DNA of 11,098 nucleotides from Pseudomonadota bacterium (GCA_021785795.1 JAJYEK010000112.1:1-11098); one strand, 5' to 3'. Counted from the first letter of the stretch, positions 1 to 6,460 are shown. A program made the numbers and translations. The notes: generated from the letters alone by a model not told the origin.

Positions 1-141
1 TGCGTGAATCACCGCTCGTGCATCTGATCGAGACCCTGATCGGCAAGGGATACGAGTTGAGACTCTACGATCGTAACGTGAACATGGCGAGCCTCACCGG
101 CGCCAACCGCGACTACATCCTGAATCACATACCCCACATTG
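1..141 (+). repeat. Direct repeat, copy A (within the dehydrogenase gene)
   Basis: Bases 1-141 recur at 860-1000 in the same orientation, offset by 859 bp. By eye I count three mismatches (114 T/G, 128 C/T, 132 C/T). The left end of the repeat lies outside the window, since copy B shows coding homology for about 55 bp further upstream. The right end is sharp: both copies share CCCACATTG and then diverge completely. Confidence 0.95.
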
Positions 142-326
142 CGCGCCTGATGGTGGAGCAGCTGGGCGAGGTGCTCCAATTTGCGGAGGTCATCGTCATC
201 GGTAACAGTGCGGAGGAATTCACAGAGGTTCTGGACCAGCGCAAGGCCGGGCAGGTGATCGTAGATCTCGTGCGCATTGCTCAGGAAAGAAGCGACCCCG
301 GGCGCTACGACGGGATCTGCTGGTAG
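1..326 (+). CDS. GDP-mannose 6-dehydrogenase-like nucleotide-sugar dehydrogenase, C-terminal part (5' end outside window)
   Basis: The reading frame is open from the first bases (codons from position 3) to a TAG at 324-326, giving about 107 C-terminal residues. It begins RESPLVHLIETLIGKGYELR and ends GRYDGICW. This matches the C-terminal UDP/GDP-binding domain of AlgD-type dehydrogenases, which oxidise GDP-mannose to GDP-mannuronate with NAD+; the second copy at 805 also shows the preceding AlgD-like KAGTDDLRESP motif. UDP-glucose dehydrogenases more often have KPNTDD at this point, so the GDP-mannose branch is favoured. The catalytic cysteine and Rossmann domain would lie before the window and cannot be checked. 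The enzyme would supply uronic-acid precursor for the adjacent polysaccharide cluster. Whether the full gene is intact is unknown. The internal GTG at 18 is not a likely start, because the domain extends upstream of it. Confidence 0.85.
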   Translation, partial: RESPLVHLIETLIGKGYELRLYDRNVNMASLTGANRDYILNHIPHIARLMVEQLGEVLQFAEVIVIGNSAEEFTEVLDQRKAGQVIVDLVRIAQERSDPGRYDGICW

Positions 327-425
327 GCAGGATGCCTTGAGCCGGAACCGGGGAACACGGTCCTTTGTGTCTGGGGCGATGAAGCAAGCGTTGCTTGCAG
401 GCCCACGGTCTTCCGAGGAATCATT

Positions 426-539
426 ATGCGGGCCGATGCGGCGGGTACGTCACAATGCGCGCGCTGCCAGGGTCTGGTTATGGCGGAGATCAGCGGCTTC
501 GCGGTGCTTCGGCACGCGCAGACCGGTTGGGATGGATTG
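426..539 (+). pseudogene. Possible small zinc-ribbon protein, N-terminal remnant
   Basis: An ATG at 426 follows a good Shine-Dalgarno sequence (GAGGA at 415-419, 6 bases upstream). The frame reads MRADAAGTSQCARCQGLVMA and so contains a Cys-x2-Cys knuckle, as in the many small bacterial zinc-ribbon proteins of the form CxxCxGLM...CxxCG. The second CxxC pair expected about 20-25 residues later is absent in this frame. The frame runs on to 866 through sequence that carries other remnants on both strands. The likely reading is a truncated small gene joined to unrelated DNA near 520-546. The end coordinate is arbitrary. This is a weak call based on one motif and a ribosome binding site; chance similarity is possible. 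Confidence 0.22.
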
Positions 540-546
540 ACAGTGT

Positions 547-681
547 TTACACGGCGGCGCGGATCAGCACATCAGCCGAGATGCCCAGGTCGTCATGCAG
601 ACGGCGGATCATGTGGATTGATAAACCGCGTTTGCGGTTCAATACTTCCGCCACGCGCGTGCGCGTTCCGGCTTTCGGACG
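547..681 (-). pseudogene. HigA-family antitoxin (XRE-type HTH), C-terminal remnant
   Basis: On the minus strand an open stretch of about 44 codons ends at a TAA (547-549). Its translation includes TRTRVAEVLNRKRGLSIHMI followed by RRLHDDLGISADVLI and a short tail. This is the typical C-terminal half of HigA antitoxins: the end of the helix-turn-helix (RVAEVLNRKR) followed by the MIRRLH-x2-LGIxAxVLI signature. An in-frame TGA at 682-684 cuts it off upstream, no start codon lies in the open part, and the first helices of the HTH are missing. I see no HigB toxin beside it. The complete protein would repress its operon and neutralise an mRNA-cleaving toxin; this fragment should do neither. It has no start and is too short to be an annotated gene, so it would be missed by routine gene calling. 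Confidence 0.6.
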
Positions 682-804
682 TCACGGTCTCGCATGGTCG
701 CAAATCGGGGAATGACCCATACGCGTCCGGAGCGGGAATCCCTGAGCAGGGCGCTCCTCCTGCGCTTGCGTTGACTGGTAAAATCACACGGGCCAACCGG
801 TTAT

Positions 805-1000
805 GGCAAGAAAAAGATCGGTATCCTGGGGTTTGCGTTCAAGGCGGGCACGGACGACCTGCGTGAATCACCGCTCGTGCATCTGATCGAGACCCTGATC
901 GGCAAGGGATACGAGTTGAGACTCTACGATCGTAACGTGAACATGGCGAGCCTCACCGGCGCCAACCGCGACGACATCCTGAATCATATATCCCACATTG
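805..1000 (+). pseudogene. Duplicated internal fragment of the AlgD-like dehydrogenase
   Basis: Translation in the frame of codons at 805, 808 and so on gives GKKKIGILGFAFKAGTDDLR followed by ESPLVHLIETLIGKGYELRL and continues to the repeat boundary at base 1000. That is the hinge and first part of the C-terminal domain of an AlgD-type GDP-mannose 6-dehydrogenase, nearly identical to the gene ending at 326. Homology begins around the GKKKIG codons (805) and ends abruptly in the IxHI region. After that the frame continues without family resemblance to a TGA at 1120-1122. It lacks the whole N-terminal catalytic half and the last 60 or so residues, so it cannot be functional. The most likely origin is a tandem duplication followed by deletion, or insertion-mediated rearrangement. 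Confidence 0.85.
860..1000 (+). repeat. Direct repeat, copy B (in the dehydrogenase pseudogene)
   Basis: Second copy of the 141-bp direct repeat also found at 1-141, with three mismatches by eye. Two of the three differences change the encoded residue (Tyr to Asp at 973; Pro to Ser at 991), which fits relaxed selection on this copy. Confidence 0.95.
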
Positions 1001-1306
1001 TCGTAGGGCGTCCTGTGACCCATACTCTATATATAGGGGGCAATGACCCGGCAGACGGCTGGGTCAAGGTGTTCCGGGGCCGTGGGTTTCTTCTAGAGGG
1101 CCGGTGTTGCCTGGCGATATGAGGGGGCGCACCCACAAGGTGGAATAGGCAAACAACCGTAAAGGAGATACCAAAGATGGGTGGGTGGGGTGTTCCATGC
1201 CTGTTGCCTTGGCGCTGTGGCCCGATGATGATCCGCTTCGTTCCGTGACGCACTGGTTGCTGAGCAGAAGTCGCGGCGTTTCTTTGCCCTGCCTGTTGAG
1301 CGCGGG
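1001..1306. other. Non-coding stretch upstream of cysQ
   Basis: I see no convincing gene here. The motif TGACCC occurs at 1016-1021 and 1044-1049 and inverted (GGGTCA) at 1061-1066, with a CTATATATAG palindrome at 1027-1036; these could be worn insertion-sequence ends. A possible sigma-70-like pair is TTGTCG (998-1003) and CATACT (1021-1026) with 17-bp spacing, which is a weak match. A 23-codon frame at 1177-1248 has a strong Shine-Dalgarno (AAAGGAGA, 1161-1168) but no recognisable product. Any promoter for the cysQ-led operon should lie in this interval. Confidence 0.45.
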
Positions 1307-2125
1307 ATGTGGCCTATGAAGAGCGCGGTACCTGAGACCATGGCGCTTCTCGAAGCCGCCAAGACCGCTGTTCTGGAGGCTGGTGCGGTGATTCTGGCGT
1401 GCCCCCCGCCGCAGGGTGGGTTCCCGGCAAATGGACAAACCGCTGCTGATCGACAGGCGCACCGGACCATCACCGAGATGCTGTCGCGCCTTGCCTCGCA
1501 TCTGCCGATCGCCTCGGAAGAGGGGGATCGCCACGTGGTTGCGGGGCGCTACTGGCTCGTGGATCCGTTGGACGGCACCAAGGAGTATGTCGCGGGCAAT
1601 GGCCAATATACGGTCAATGTGGCGCTCATTGAGGAGGGATATCCCGTGCTCGGAGCCGTGTACGTGCCGGTCGCCGACGCCCTTTATTGGGGTGCGTTGG
1701 ATCTCGGCGCATGGGTCCTGCGGGGTTCCGAGACCCGGCCGTTGCCGGTGGAGGCGCAAGGAGGAGCGCTACGCGTCCTCACGAGCCGATCCCATTCGAG
1801 CCCGGCCATGCAGCGCGCTGTGGGTACATTGCGCGCGGAGGGCGCAGTGGTTGAGCACCTGGGCAGCAGCTGGAAATTTGCCCGGGTTGCCGAAGGCTCT
1901 GCCGACCTTTATGTTCGCTTGAGCCCCACCTATGCGTGGGATACGGCAGCCGGGCAGTGTCTTGTCGAGGCGGCCGGGGGTTTCGTGGGCGGGCCGGGCG
2001 GAAGACTTCGATACGTGGTCTCAGACGCCCTAACGCCGGGTTTCATCGTGGCGCGATCGGCAAAGGCTTGGCATGACTGGGCAGGGGTGATCGGGCTTGC
2101 GCAGATTTCTGAAGGGGGAGGATGA
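1307..2125 (+). CDS. cysQ: 3'(2'),5'-bisphosphate nucleotidase CysQ (inositol monophosphatase family)
   Basis: CysQ hydrolyses 3'-phosphoadenosine 5'-phosphate (PAP), the by-product of PAPS-dependent sulfate transfer or reduction, to AMP and phosphate. The 272-residue frame shows the metal-binding motifs of the lithium-sensitive phosphatase family in order: TAADRQAH (about 45-52), SEEGD with the metal-ligand glutamates (70-74), WLVDPLDGTKEY (83-94, the DPxDGT motif) and WDTAAGQ (211-217). NGQYTVNVALIEEGYPVLGA resembles the NGEFTVN...GVV segment of CysQ. Length fits the family. The start is uncertain: ATG 1307, ATG 1316 and ATG 1340 are all in frame. The last (MALLEAAKTAVLEAG) best matches the usual N-terminus, and none has a strong ribosome binding site. 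It lies 4 bp before cysC, so co-translation is likely. Together they suggest PAPS turnover linked to polysaccharide sulfation rather than assimilation, since no other cysteine genes are present. Confidence 0.88.
   Translation: MWPMKSAVPETMALLEAAKTAVLEAGAVILACPPPQGGFPANGQTAADRQAHRTITEMLSRLASHLPIASEEGDRHVVAGRYWLVDPLDGTKEYVAGNGQYTVNVALIEEGYPVLGAVYVPVADALYWGALDLGAWVLRGSETRPLPVEAQGGALRVLTSRSHSSPAMQRAVGTLRAEGAVVEHLGSSWKFARVAEGSADLYVRLSPTYAWDTAAGQCLVEAAGGFVGGPGGRLRYVVSDALTPGFIVARSAKAWHDWAGVIGLAQISEGGG
2114..2121 (+). promoter_or_regulatory. Ribosome binding site deciding the cysC start
   Basis: GGGGGAGG lies inside the last codons of cysQ and 8 bases before the ATG at 2130. It picks that ATG over the in-frame TTG at 2097, and it implies translation closely tied to the end of cysQ. 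Confidence 0.7.
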
Positions 2126-2129
2126 GACG

Positions 2130-2771
2130 ATGGCCGAGCACCGACCGGGGGCGCCTCGTGTAACGCGGGCCGACTGGGAACAGGATCAGGGGCACCGCGC
2201 TGCGCTCCTGTGGTTGACCGGACTGCCGGGATCCGGAAAATCGACGCTCGCGTATGCGTTGCAGCAACGGTTCTATCAGGAGGGACGACGGGCCGTGGTG
2301 CTGGACGGCGACCGGGTTCGGTCGGGCCTGAGCCGCGATCTTGGTTTTGCCGATGCCGACCGGCACGAGCAGTTGCGGCGCGTGGCCGAGGTGGCACAGC
2401 TCTTTCTGGACAGCGGTGTTCTCGTGATCGCCGCGTTGATCACGCCCAGGTCGGCCGATCGTGTCTTGCTGCGGGAGCGATTTGACGCCCAGGACCTGAT
2501 CGAAGTCTACTGCCGCTGTCCCGCGTCGGTCTGCGCCGAGCGCGACCCCAAGGGGCATTACGCAAAGGCGCGCCAGGGCTCCCTGTCCGGGTTTACCGGA
2601 GTCTCTGCCCCGTACGAGCCGCCGCTTCACCCGGATATCGTGCTCGATACCGATCAGCGGAGCGCCGCCGAGTGCATCGAGACCCTGCTCGCGGAGTGCC
2701 GACATCGTGGGGTTTGGGACAACCAGGAGGAGGATCTTCGGCGAGGGAGCGGGAAGGCCCGGGACCGATAG
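2130..2771 (+). CDS. cysC: Adenylylsulfate (APS) kinase CysC
   Basis: CysC phosphorylates adenosine 5'-phosphosulfate with ATP to give PAPS, the universal sulfate donor. From ATG 2130 (strong ribosome binding site; the upstream in-frame TTG at 2097 is less likely) the protein is 213 residues, normal for stand-alone CysC. Visible motifs: Walker A GLPGSGKST (31-39), LDGDRVR (58-64), SRDLGFADADR (68-78), DPKGHYAKAR (139-148), FTGVSAPYE (155-163) and HPDIVLDT (167-174). The loop that is ISP in many homologues, including the E. coli enzyme whose serine there can be phosphorylated, reads ITP here (Thr105). The C-terminal 20 residues are charged and not conserved. No cysDN or sat gene is nearby, so the APS must come from elsewhere in the genome. 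Paired with cysQ inside a polysaccharide cluster, it points to PAPS supply for glycan sulfation. Confidence 0.93.
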   Translation: MAEHRPGAPRVTRADWEQDQGHRAALLWLTGLPGSGKSTLAYALQQRFYQEGRRAVVLDGDRVRSGLSRDLGFADADRHEQLRRVAEVAQLFLDSGVLVIAALITPRSADRVLLRERFDAQDLIEVYCRCPASVCAERDPKGHYAKARQGSLSGFTGVSAPYEPPLHPDIVLDTDQRSAAECIETLLAECRHRGVWDNQEEDLRRGSGKARDR

Positions 2772-2840
2772 GAGATCGCGGGAAACGACAGCTTCCAGCC
2801 AGTACCCGCTCTATTCGCCGGCACGAGCCCATCATTTGCC

Positions 2841-4292
2841 TTGAGCATAGCCCTCGAAGACGTGCTGCACGAATTCCTGCGGGCCTACGTCGCGGCGCCC
2901 CAATGGCTCAAGACGTTGCTCGGGCGCGCCTATGCGCGTCTGCCCATCCGCTGGCGCCGAGGGGTTTCTTACGAAGAATTCAGGACTCAGCTCCACGACC
3001 GTGGCGTTGATCCCGTTCGTGCCTTGTCCCGGCAGAAGCTCGTGGAAACGCTTCGCTGGGCAATCACGACCGTTCCCGCGTACCAACCCTTGGCGCCGCT
3101 ATTGGCTGATGGCAACGCGCCCGAGGACATCCTGAGACAATGGCCGACCGTCGCCAAGAGCGACATCAAGCAGCAGCTCGAACGATATCTTTGTACTTCT
3201 CTGCCAAGATCGACGAGACTCCGCACCTTTACCGGGGGCTCGACGGCCGAGCCTCTGATGTTCTATCTGCAGAAACATGTGACTCGGTCGCGGGAGTATG
3301 CGTTCATGGAGGATTTCGAGGCACGGGTCGGCCTTGTCTCGGGGCGAGATCTCGTGCTCTCGCTTCGTGGCCGCACCGTGCCTACGGCCCGAAGGCCTCG
3401 CGGGCCACTCTGGATGTTCGAACCCATCAGGCACCAGCTGATCCTGAGCTCGGACCACCTCGAGCCCCGGTACATGCCGGAATATCTTGCCGTGCTGCGG
3501 CGCTGGCAGCCGACGTACATCCAGGCGTTTCCCTCCGCACTCTACCCGCTAGCCCGCTGGCTCAAGGATCACCCCGCCGTGGAGATCACCTCCCGCATCC
3601 GCGGTATCCTGCTTTATTCCGAGAACGTATTCGAGTTTCAGATGCGTCTCTTCCGCGAGGTTTTCGGTTGCCCCATCGTGAAGCACTATGGCCACTCCGA
3701 GCGTGTGCTGATGGCAGGTTCCCTGCCTGACGATGACCGCTATTTCTTCTGGCCCCAATATGGATATCTCGAGTTGCTCGACGAGGCCGGCCAAAATATC
3801 ACCGAACCGGGCGTCGTGGGCGAGATCGTCGGCACCGGTTTCGACAACAAGGTCATGCCCCTGATCCGCTACCGTACGGGCGATCTTGCCGTGCTCTCCA
3901 ACAGGCCTCATCCCGAGTTTCCGGGCTATCCGGTGGTGGAACGCATTGAAGGCCGGTTGCAGGAGTTTCTCGTGATGCGTGATGGGCGACTCATTTCTAT
4001 CACCACCATGGGCGCGGCCCATTTCAACGAACTCGCCACCGTGCGCGCCATTCAATACGAACAGCGGGAGCCGGGCCGGTTTATCCTGAAGGTTGTCACC
4101 GACATCCCCCTGACGTCGGTGATACGGGCGCGGATTGCACGGGCCGTGGAGCAGAAGACGCAGGGCGGGTGCGTGGCGGAGGTGGTGGAGGTGCAGGAGT
4201 TGCCCCGTACCGCCCGCGGCAAGCACGTGATGCTGATCCAGCATCTGGATCTTGCGCGGCATCTCGGCGTACCGGCGGAGCCGCAAGCATAA
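2841..4292 (+). CDS. CapK/PaaK-like adenylate-forming enzyme (phenylacetate-CoA ligase family)
   Basis: Proteins of this family sit in many capsule and EPS clusters; relatives adenylate a carboxylate and pass it to CoA or another acceptor, but the substrate of the polysaccharide-cluster branch is not known. In the 483-residue frame I see the P-loop-like TFTGGSTAEPL (129-139), HYGHSE (282-287, the aromatic-G-x-S/T-E adenylate motif), RYRTGDLA (343-350, RxxTGD) and a C-terminal RTARGKH with the possible catalytic lysine (461). The start is unclear: the frame is open from right after the cysC TAG (2769-2771) and holds no ATG before the P-loop region. TTG 2841 and GTG 2862 are the available starts and both have poor ribosome binding sites. 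The stop overlaps the next start (TAATG), so asnB is probably translationally coupled to it. The family call is firm; the substrate and the exact N-terminus are not. Confidence 0.82.
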   Translation: MSIALEDVLHEFLRAYVAAPQWLKTLLGRAYARLPIRWRRGVSYEEFRTQLHDRGVDPVRALSRQKLVETLRWAITTVPAYQPLAPLLADGNAPEDILRQWPTVAKSDIKQQLERYLCTSLPRSTRLRTFTGGSTAEPLMFYLQKHVTRSREYAFMEDFEARVGLVSGRDLVLSLRGRTVPTARRPRGPLWMFEPIRHQLILSSDHLEPRYMPEYLAVLRRWQPTYIQAFPSALYPLARWLKDHPAVEITSRIRGILLYSENVFEFQMRLFREVFGCPIVKHYGHSERVLMAGSLPDDDRYFFWPQYGYLELLDEAGQNITEPGVVGEIVGTGFDNKVMPLIRYRTGDLAVLSNRPHPEFPGYPVVERIEGRLQEFLVMRDGRLISITTMGAAHFNELATVRAIQYEQREPGRFILKVVTDIPLTSVIRARIARAVEQKTQGGCVAEVVEVQELPRTARGKHVMLIQHLDLARHLGVPAEPQA

Positions 4293-6295
4293 TGTGCGGT
4301 ATCGCCGGGTACCTTCGGCTCACCCGCGATGCGGCCCCGCTCGATGTGGCGGTCGGGGCGCGCATGCTCGAGCGGCTCGCGCACCGGGGGCCGGACGGGG
4401 CAGGTACCTGGCAGTCGCCGGACCAGGCGTGCTGGCTTGGTCATCGACGGCTTTCGATCATTGACCTCGCGACCGGGGCGCAGCCCATGAGCAACGAGGA
4501 CGAGACGGTCTGGACCTCGTTCAATGGAGAGATCTACAACCATAAGGCCTTGCGCCAGGAGCTCGAGGGGCTTGGGCACCGGTTTCGCACCCAGGCCGAT
4601 ACCGAGGTCCTGGTGCACGGCTACGAGGCGTGGGGGGCCCGGGGGCTCGCGGAGCGCCTCCAGGGCATCTTCGCCTTCGCGGTTTACGACTGCCGCCGGC
4701 GCGCGCTCGTGCTCTGCCGCGACCCCCTGGGCGTCAAGCCGCTCTACTGGTGGAGCGACGGCCGCCGATTGCTCTTCGCAAGCGAGATCAAGGCGCTGCT
4801 GGTCCACCCGGCGCTCGCGCACCGGCGGGTCAACCGCCGGGGCGTTGCGCAATACGTCGTGACGCGCTATGCCGCGCGTCCTGAGACCCTGTTCGAGGGC
4901 GTGTACCGTCTGCCCGAGGGGCATCTTGCAGAGATTGTTGCAGATAGCGGACAGGGCCTGGTACCCAAGCGGTACTGGGACTGGAGACCGGGCGCTTGGC
5001 CCCTGTCCGAGACCGACGCGCTTGCCGAACTTGACAGGCTGTTCAGGCAGACGGTCGAGATGCAGCTCATGTCGGACGTGCCGCTCGGGGTGCAGCTCTC
5101 GGGGGGTGTCGACAGCAGCATGGTGGTGGCCGTGATGGAGACCTTGCGGCGCGCCCATGCCGACCGCTCGCGTATCAAGACCTTCTCGGTCGGCTTCGAT
5201 CTCCCGGAGTTTTCCGAGCTGCCCTATGCCCGTGCCGTGGCCGAGCGTTATGGAACCGAACATCACGAGATCACGATCGGTTTCAAGGCGTTTGTCGAAG
5301 ACCTGCCGCGGCTCTGCTGGTTCTATGACGAACCGATGGGTGAGCCGCCGGCAGTGCCCACCTACCATATGTGCCGGATGGCGAAGGAACACGTCACGGT
5401 GATGCTCTGCGGCGAGGGCGCGGATGAATTGTTCGGCGGCTACTCGAAATATGTTTTTGACCGCTGTGCGGTTTACCTTGGATGGATACCGCGCGGCCTG
5501 CGTCAATCGCTGCTGCGCGGCGCAGGCCATCTCATGCCCTACCGGGGGCGCCGGCTGCGCGCCATCCTCGAGAAGCTCGCACTGGCGGACCCCGCTGACC
5601 GCTTCGCCTCCTGGTACGGCGGTTTCGATACCGTCAGCCAGCCCGGGCTGCTCGCGCCAGCGTTCGCTGAGGAGGTGCGCGATGGGGGTCTGCGGGAGGT
5701 CTTTACCGCAGTCCTGCGCGACTGTACGAGCCGCAGCGATCTGGACCGGTTCCAGTACTGTGATCTCCATACCCGGCTCGTGGATGATATTCTTGTCAAA
5801 GGCGACCGCATGAGCATGGCGGCGGGTGTCGAGGCGCGGGTACCGTTTCTCGACCACAAGATCGCCGAGTTTGCGGCCCGACTGCCGCGACACTTGCGGG
5901 TCGATGGGCGAAAGAGCAAGGTGTTGCTGAAAAAGCTCGCGGAGCGCTATCTGCCGCCGGAGGTGATCTACCGGCGCAAGGTGGGGTTCACGGTGCCGCT
6001 CACGCGCTGGTTCGCGGGTCCGCTCGTGGGGTTGCTGCGTGAGGTGCTGCTGTCTGACCAGGCACTCGCGCGGGGCTACTTTCGGCCGGAGGCCGTCCGC
6101 CGGGTCATCGACGAACACGTCGGGCGCCGGGTCGACCATGAGCAGGGGCTGTGGCTCCTGCTGTCTCTTGAGCTCTGGCATAGGATATTTGTGGACGATG
6201 ACGGTTCGCACGAAGCCGCTGTCCGATTGCAGGAACGTCTCACGGGCCCCCTTGCCCCAGCGGCAAAAACACACGTTTGTGGCACCGGGATTTGA
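4292..6295 (+). CDS. Glutamine-dependent asparagine synthase-family amidotransferase
   Basis: The ATG at 4292 overlaps the previous stop as TAATG and places the catalytic Cys at position 2 (MCGIAGY), as required for a class-II glutaminase, so a longer frame reaching back to 4169 is rejected. The protein has 667 residues. N-terminal glutaminase domain: Cys2, RLSIIDL (53-59), FNGEIYN (78-84) and DTEVL (103-107). C-terminal synthetase domain: pyrophosphate loop LSGGVDSS (269-276), CGEGADELFGGY (373-384) and KGDRMSM...VEARVPFLD (from 503). All key residues look intact. Asparagine synthases adenylate a carboxylate and amidate it with glutamine-derived ammonia. Members in polysaccharide clusters are thought to act on sugar carboxylates or other cluster-specific acids rather than aspartate. 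It is somewhat longer than housekeeping AsnB (about 550-630). Context with a uronate-forming dehydrogenase and a CapK-like protein favours glycan modification; a housekeeping AsnB role cannot be excluded. Confidence 0.9.
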   Translation: MCGIAGYLRLTRDAAPLDVAVGARMLERLAHRGPDGAGTWQSPDQACWLGHRRLSIIDLATGAQPMSNEDETVWTSFNGEIYNHKALRQELEGLGHRFRTQADTEVLVHGYEAWGARGLAERLQGIFAFAVYDCRRRALVLCRDPLGVKPLYWWSDGRRLLFASEIKALLVHPALAHRRVNRRGVAQYVVTRYAARPETLFEGVYRLPEGHLAEIVADSGQGLVPKRYWDWRPGAWPLSETDALAELDRLFRQTVEMQLMSDVPLGVQLSGGVDSSMVVAVMETLRRAHADRSRIKTFSVGFDLPEFSELPYARAVAERYGTEHHEITIGFKAFVEDLPRLCWFYDEPMGEPPAVPTYHMCRMAKEHVTVMLCGEGADELFGGYSKYVFDRCAVYLGWIPRGLRQSLLRGAGHLMPYRGRRLRAILEKLALADPADRFASWYGGFDTVSQPGLLAPAFAEEVRDGGLREVFTAVLRDCTSRSDLDRFQYCDLHTRLVDDILVKGDRMSMAAGVEARVPFLDHKIAEFAARLPRHLRVDGRKSKVLLKKLAERYLPPEVIYRRKVGFTVPLTRWFAGPLVGLLREVLLSDQALARGYFRPEAVRRVIDEHVGRRVDHEQGLWLLLSLELWHRIFVDDDGSHEAAVRLQERLTGPLAPAAKTHVCGTGI

Positions 6296-6460
6296 TGCCC
6301 GTGCTGTTCGGCATTGCCCGCGGCGAACGCGGTGCCCCGAAAAAACACATAGGCAAGGGGGCGTAATAGTGGGTCTGTATCTGCCAGGGGATGTTTCGTG
6401 TGCCCAGTGCTGACGCTGAAACAGCGCCCGGGGTTTGATTTCGACCGATGAGCATCCTCT

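Larger units (their letters stand above)
327..804. other. Gene-poor scar between the two dehydrogenase copies
   Basis: This stretch separates the end of the dehydrogenase from its partial duplicate. Apart from the zinc-ribbon-like start at 426 and the minus-strand HigA remnant at 547-681, I see no intact gene on either strand. The longer open frames here (for example plus 426-866 and minus 593-796) are low-complexity GC-rich translations with no family resemblance. The content resembles a graveyard of accessory-gene pieces left by successive insertions or deletions. Confidence 0.6.

Noticed and set aside
877..1122. 81-codon frame annotated as a separate small gene
   Set aside because: Its first 40 or so codons are the duplicated dehydrogenase fragment and the rest is unrelated sequence after the breakpoint; homology also extends upstream of the GTG at 877, so this is a pseudogene piece.
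1064..1759. 231-codon minus-strand open frame across the cysQ start
   Set aside because: It lies antisense to cysQ and the non-coding leader and has no recognisable domain; explained by high GC content.
4169..4291. N-terminal extension of the asparagine synthase (41 residues)
   Set aside because: Class-II glutaminases need Cys directly after the initiator Met; ATG 4292 gives MCGIAGY, and the extension is a Gly-rich shadow of the CapK-like gene.
4052..6274. 740-codon open frame on the minus strand opposite asnB
   Set aside because: It is exactly antisense to a gene with every asparagine-synthase motif. Its translation is rich in Arg, His and Pro with no family resemblance, as expected when GC-rich third positions remove stops from the opposite strand.
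6414..6426. CGCTG-AAA-CAGCG hairpin ahead of the glycosyltransferase as a terminator
   Set aside because: The stem is only 5 bp with a 3-base loop and no T-run follows; it is too weak to call a terminator or riboswitch.
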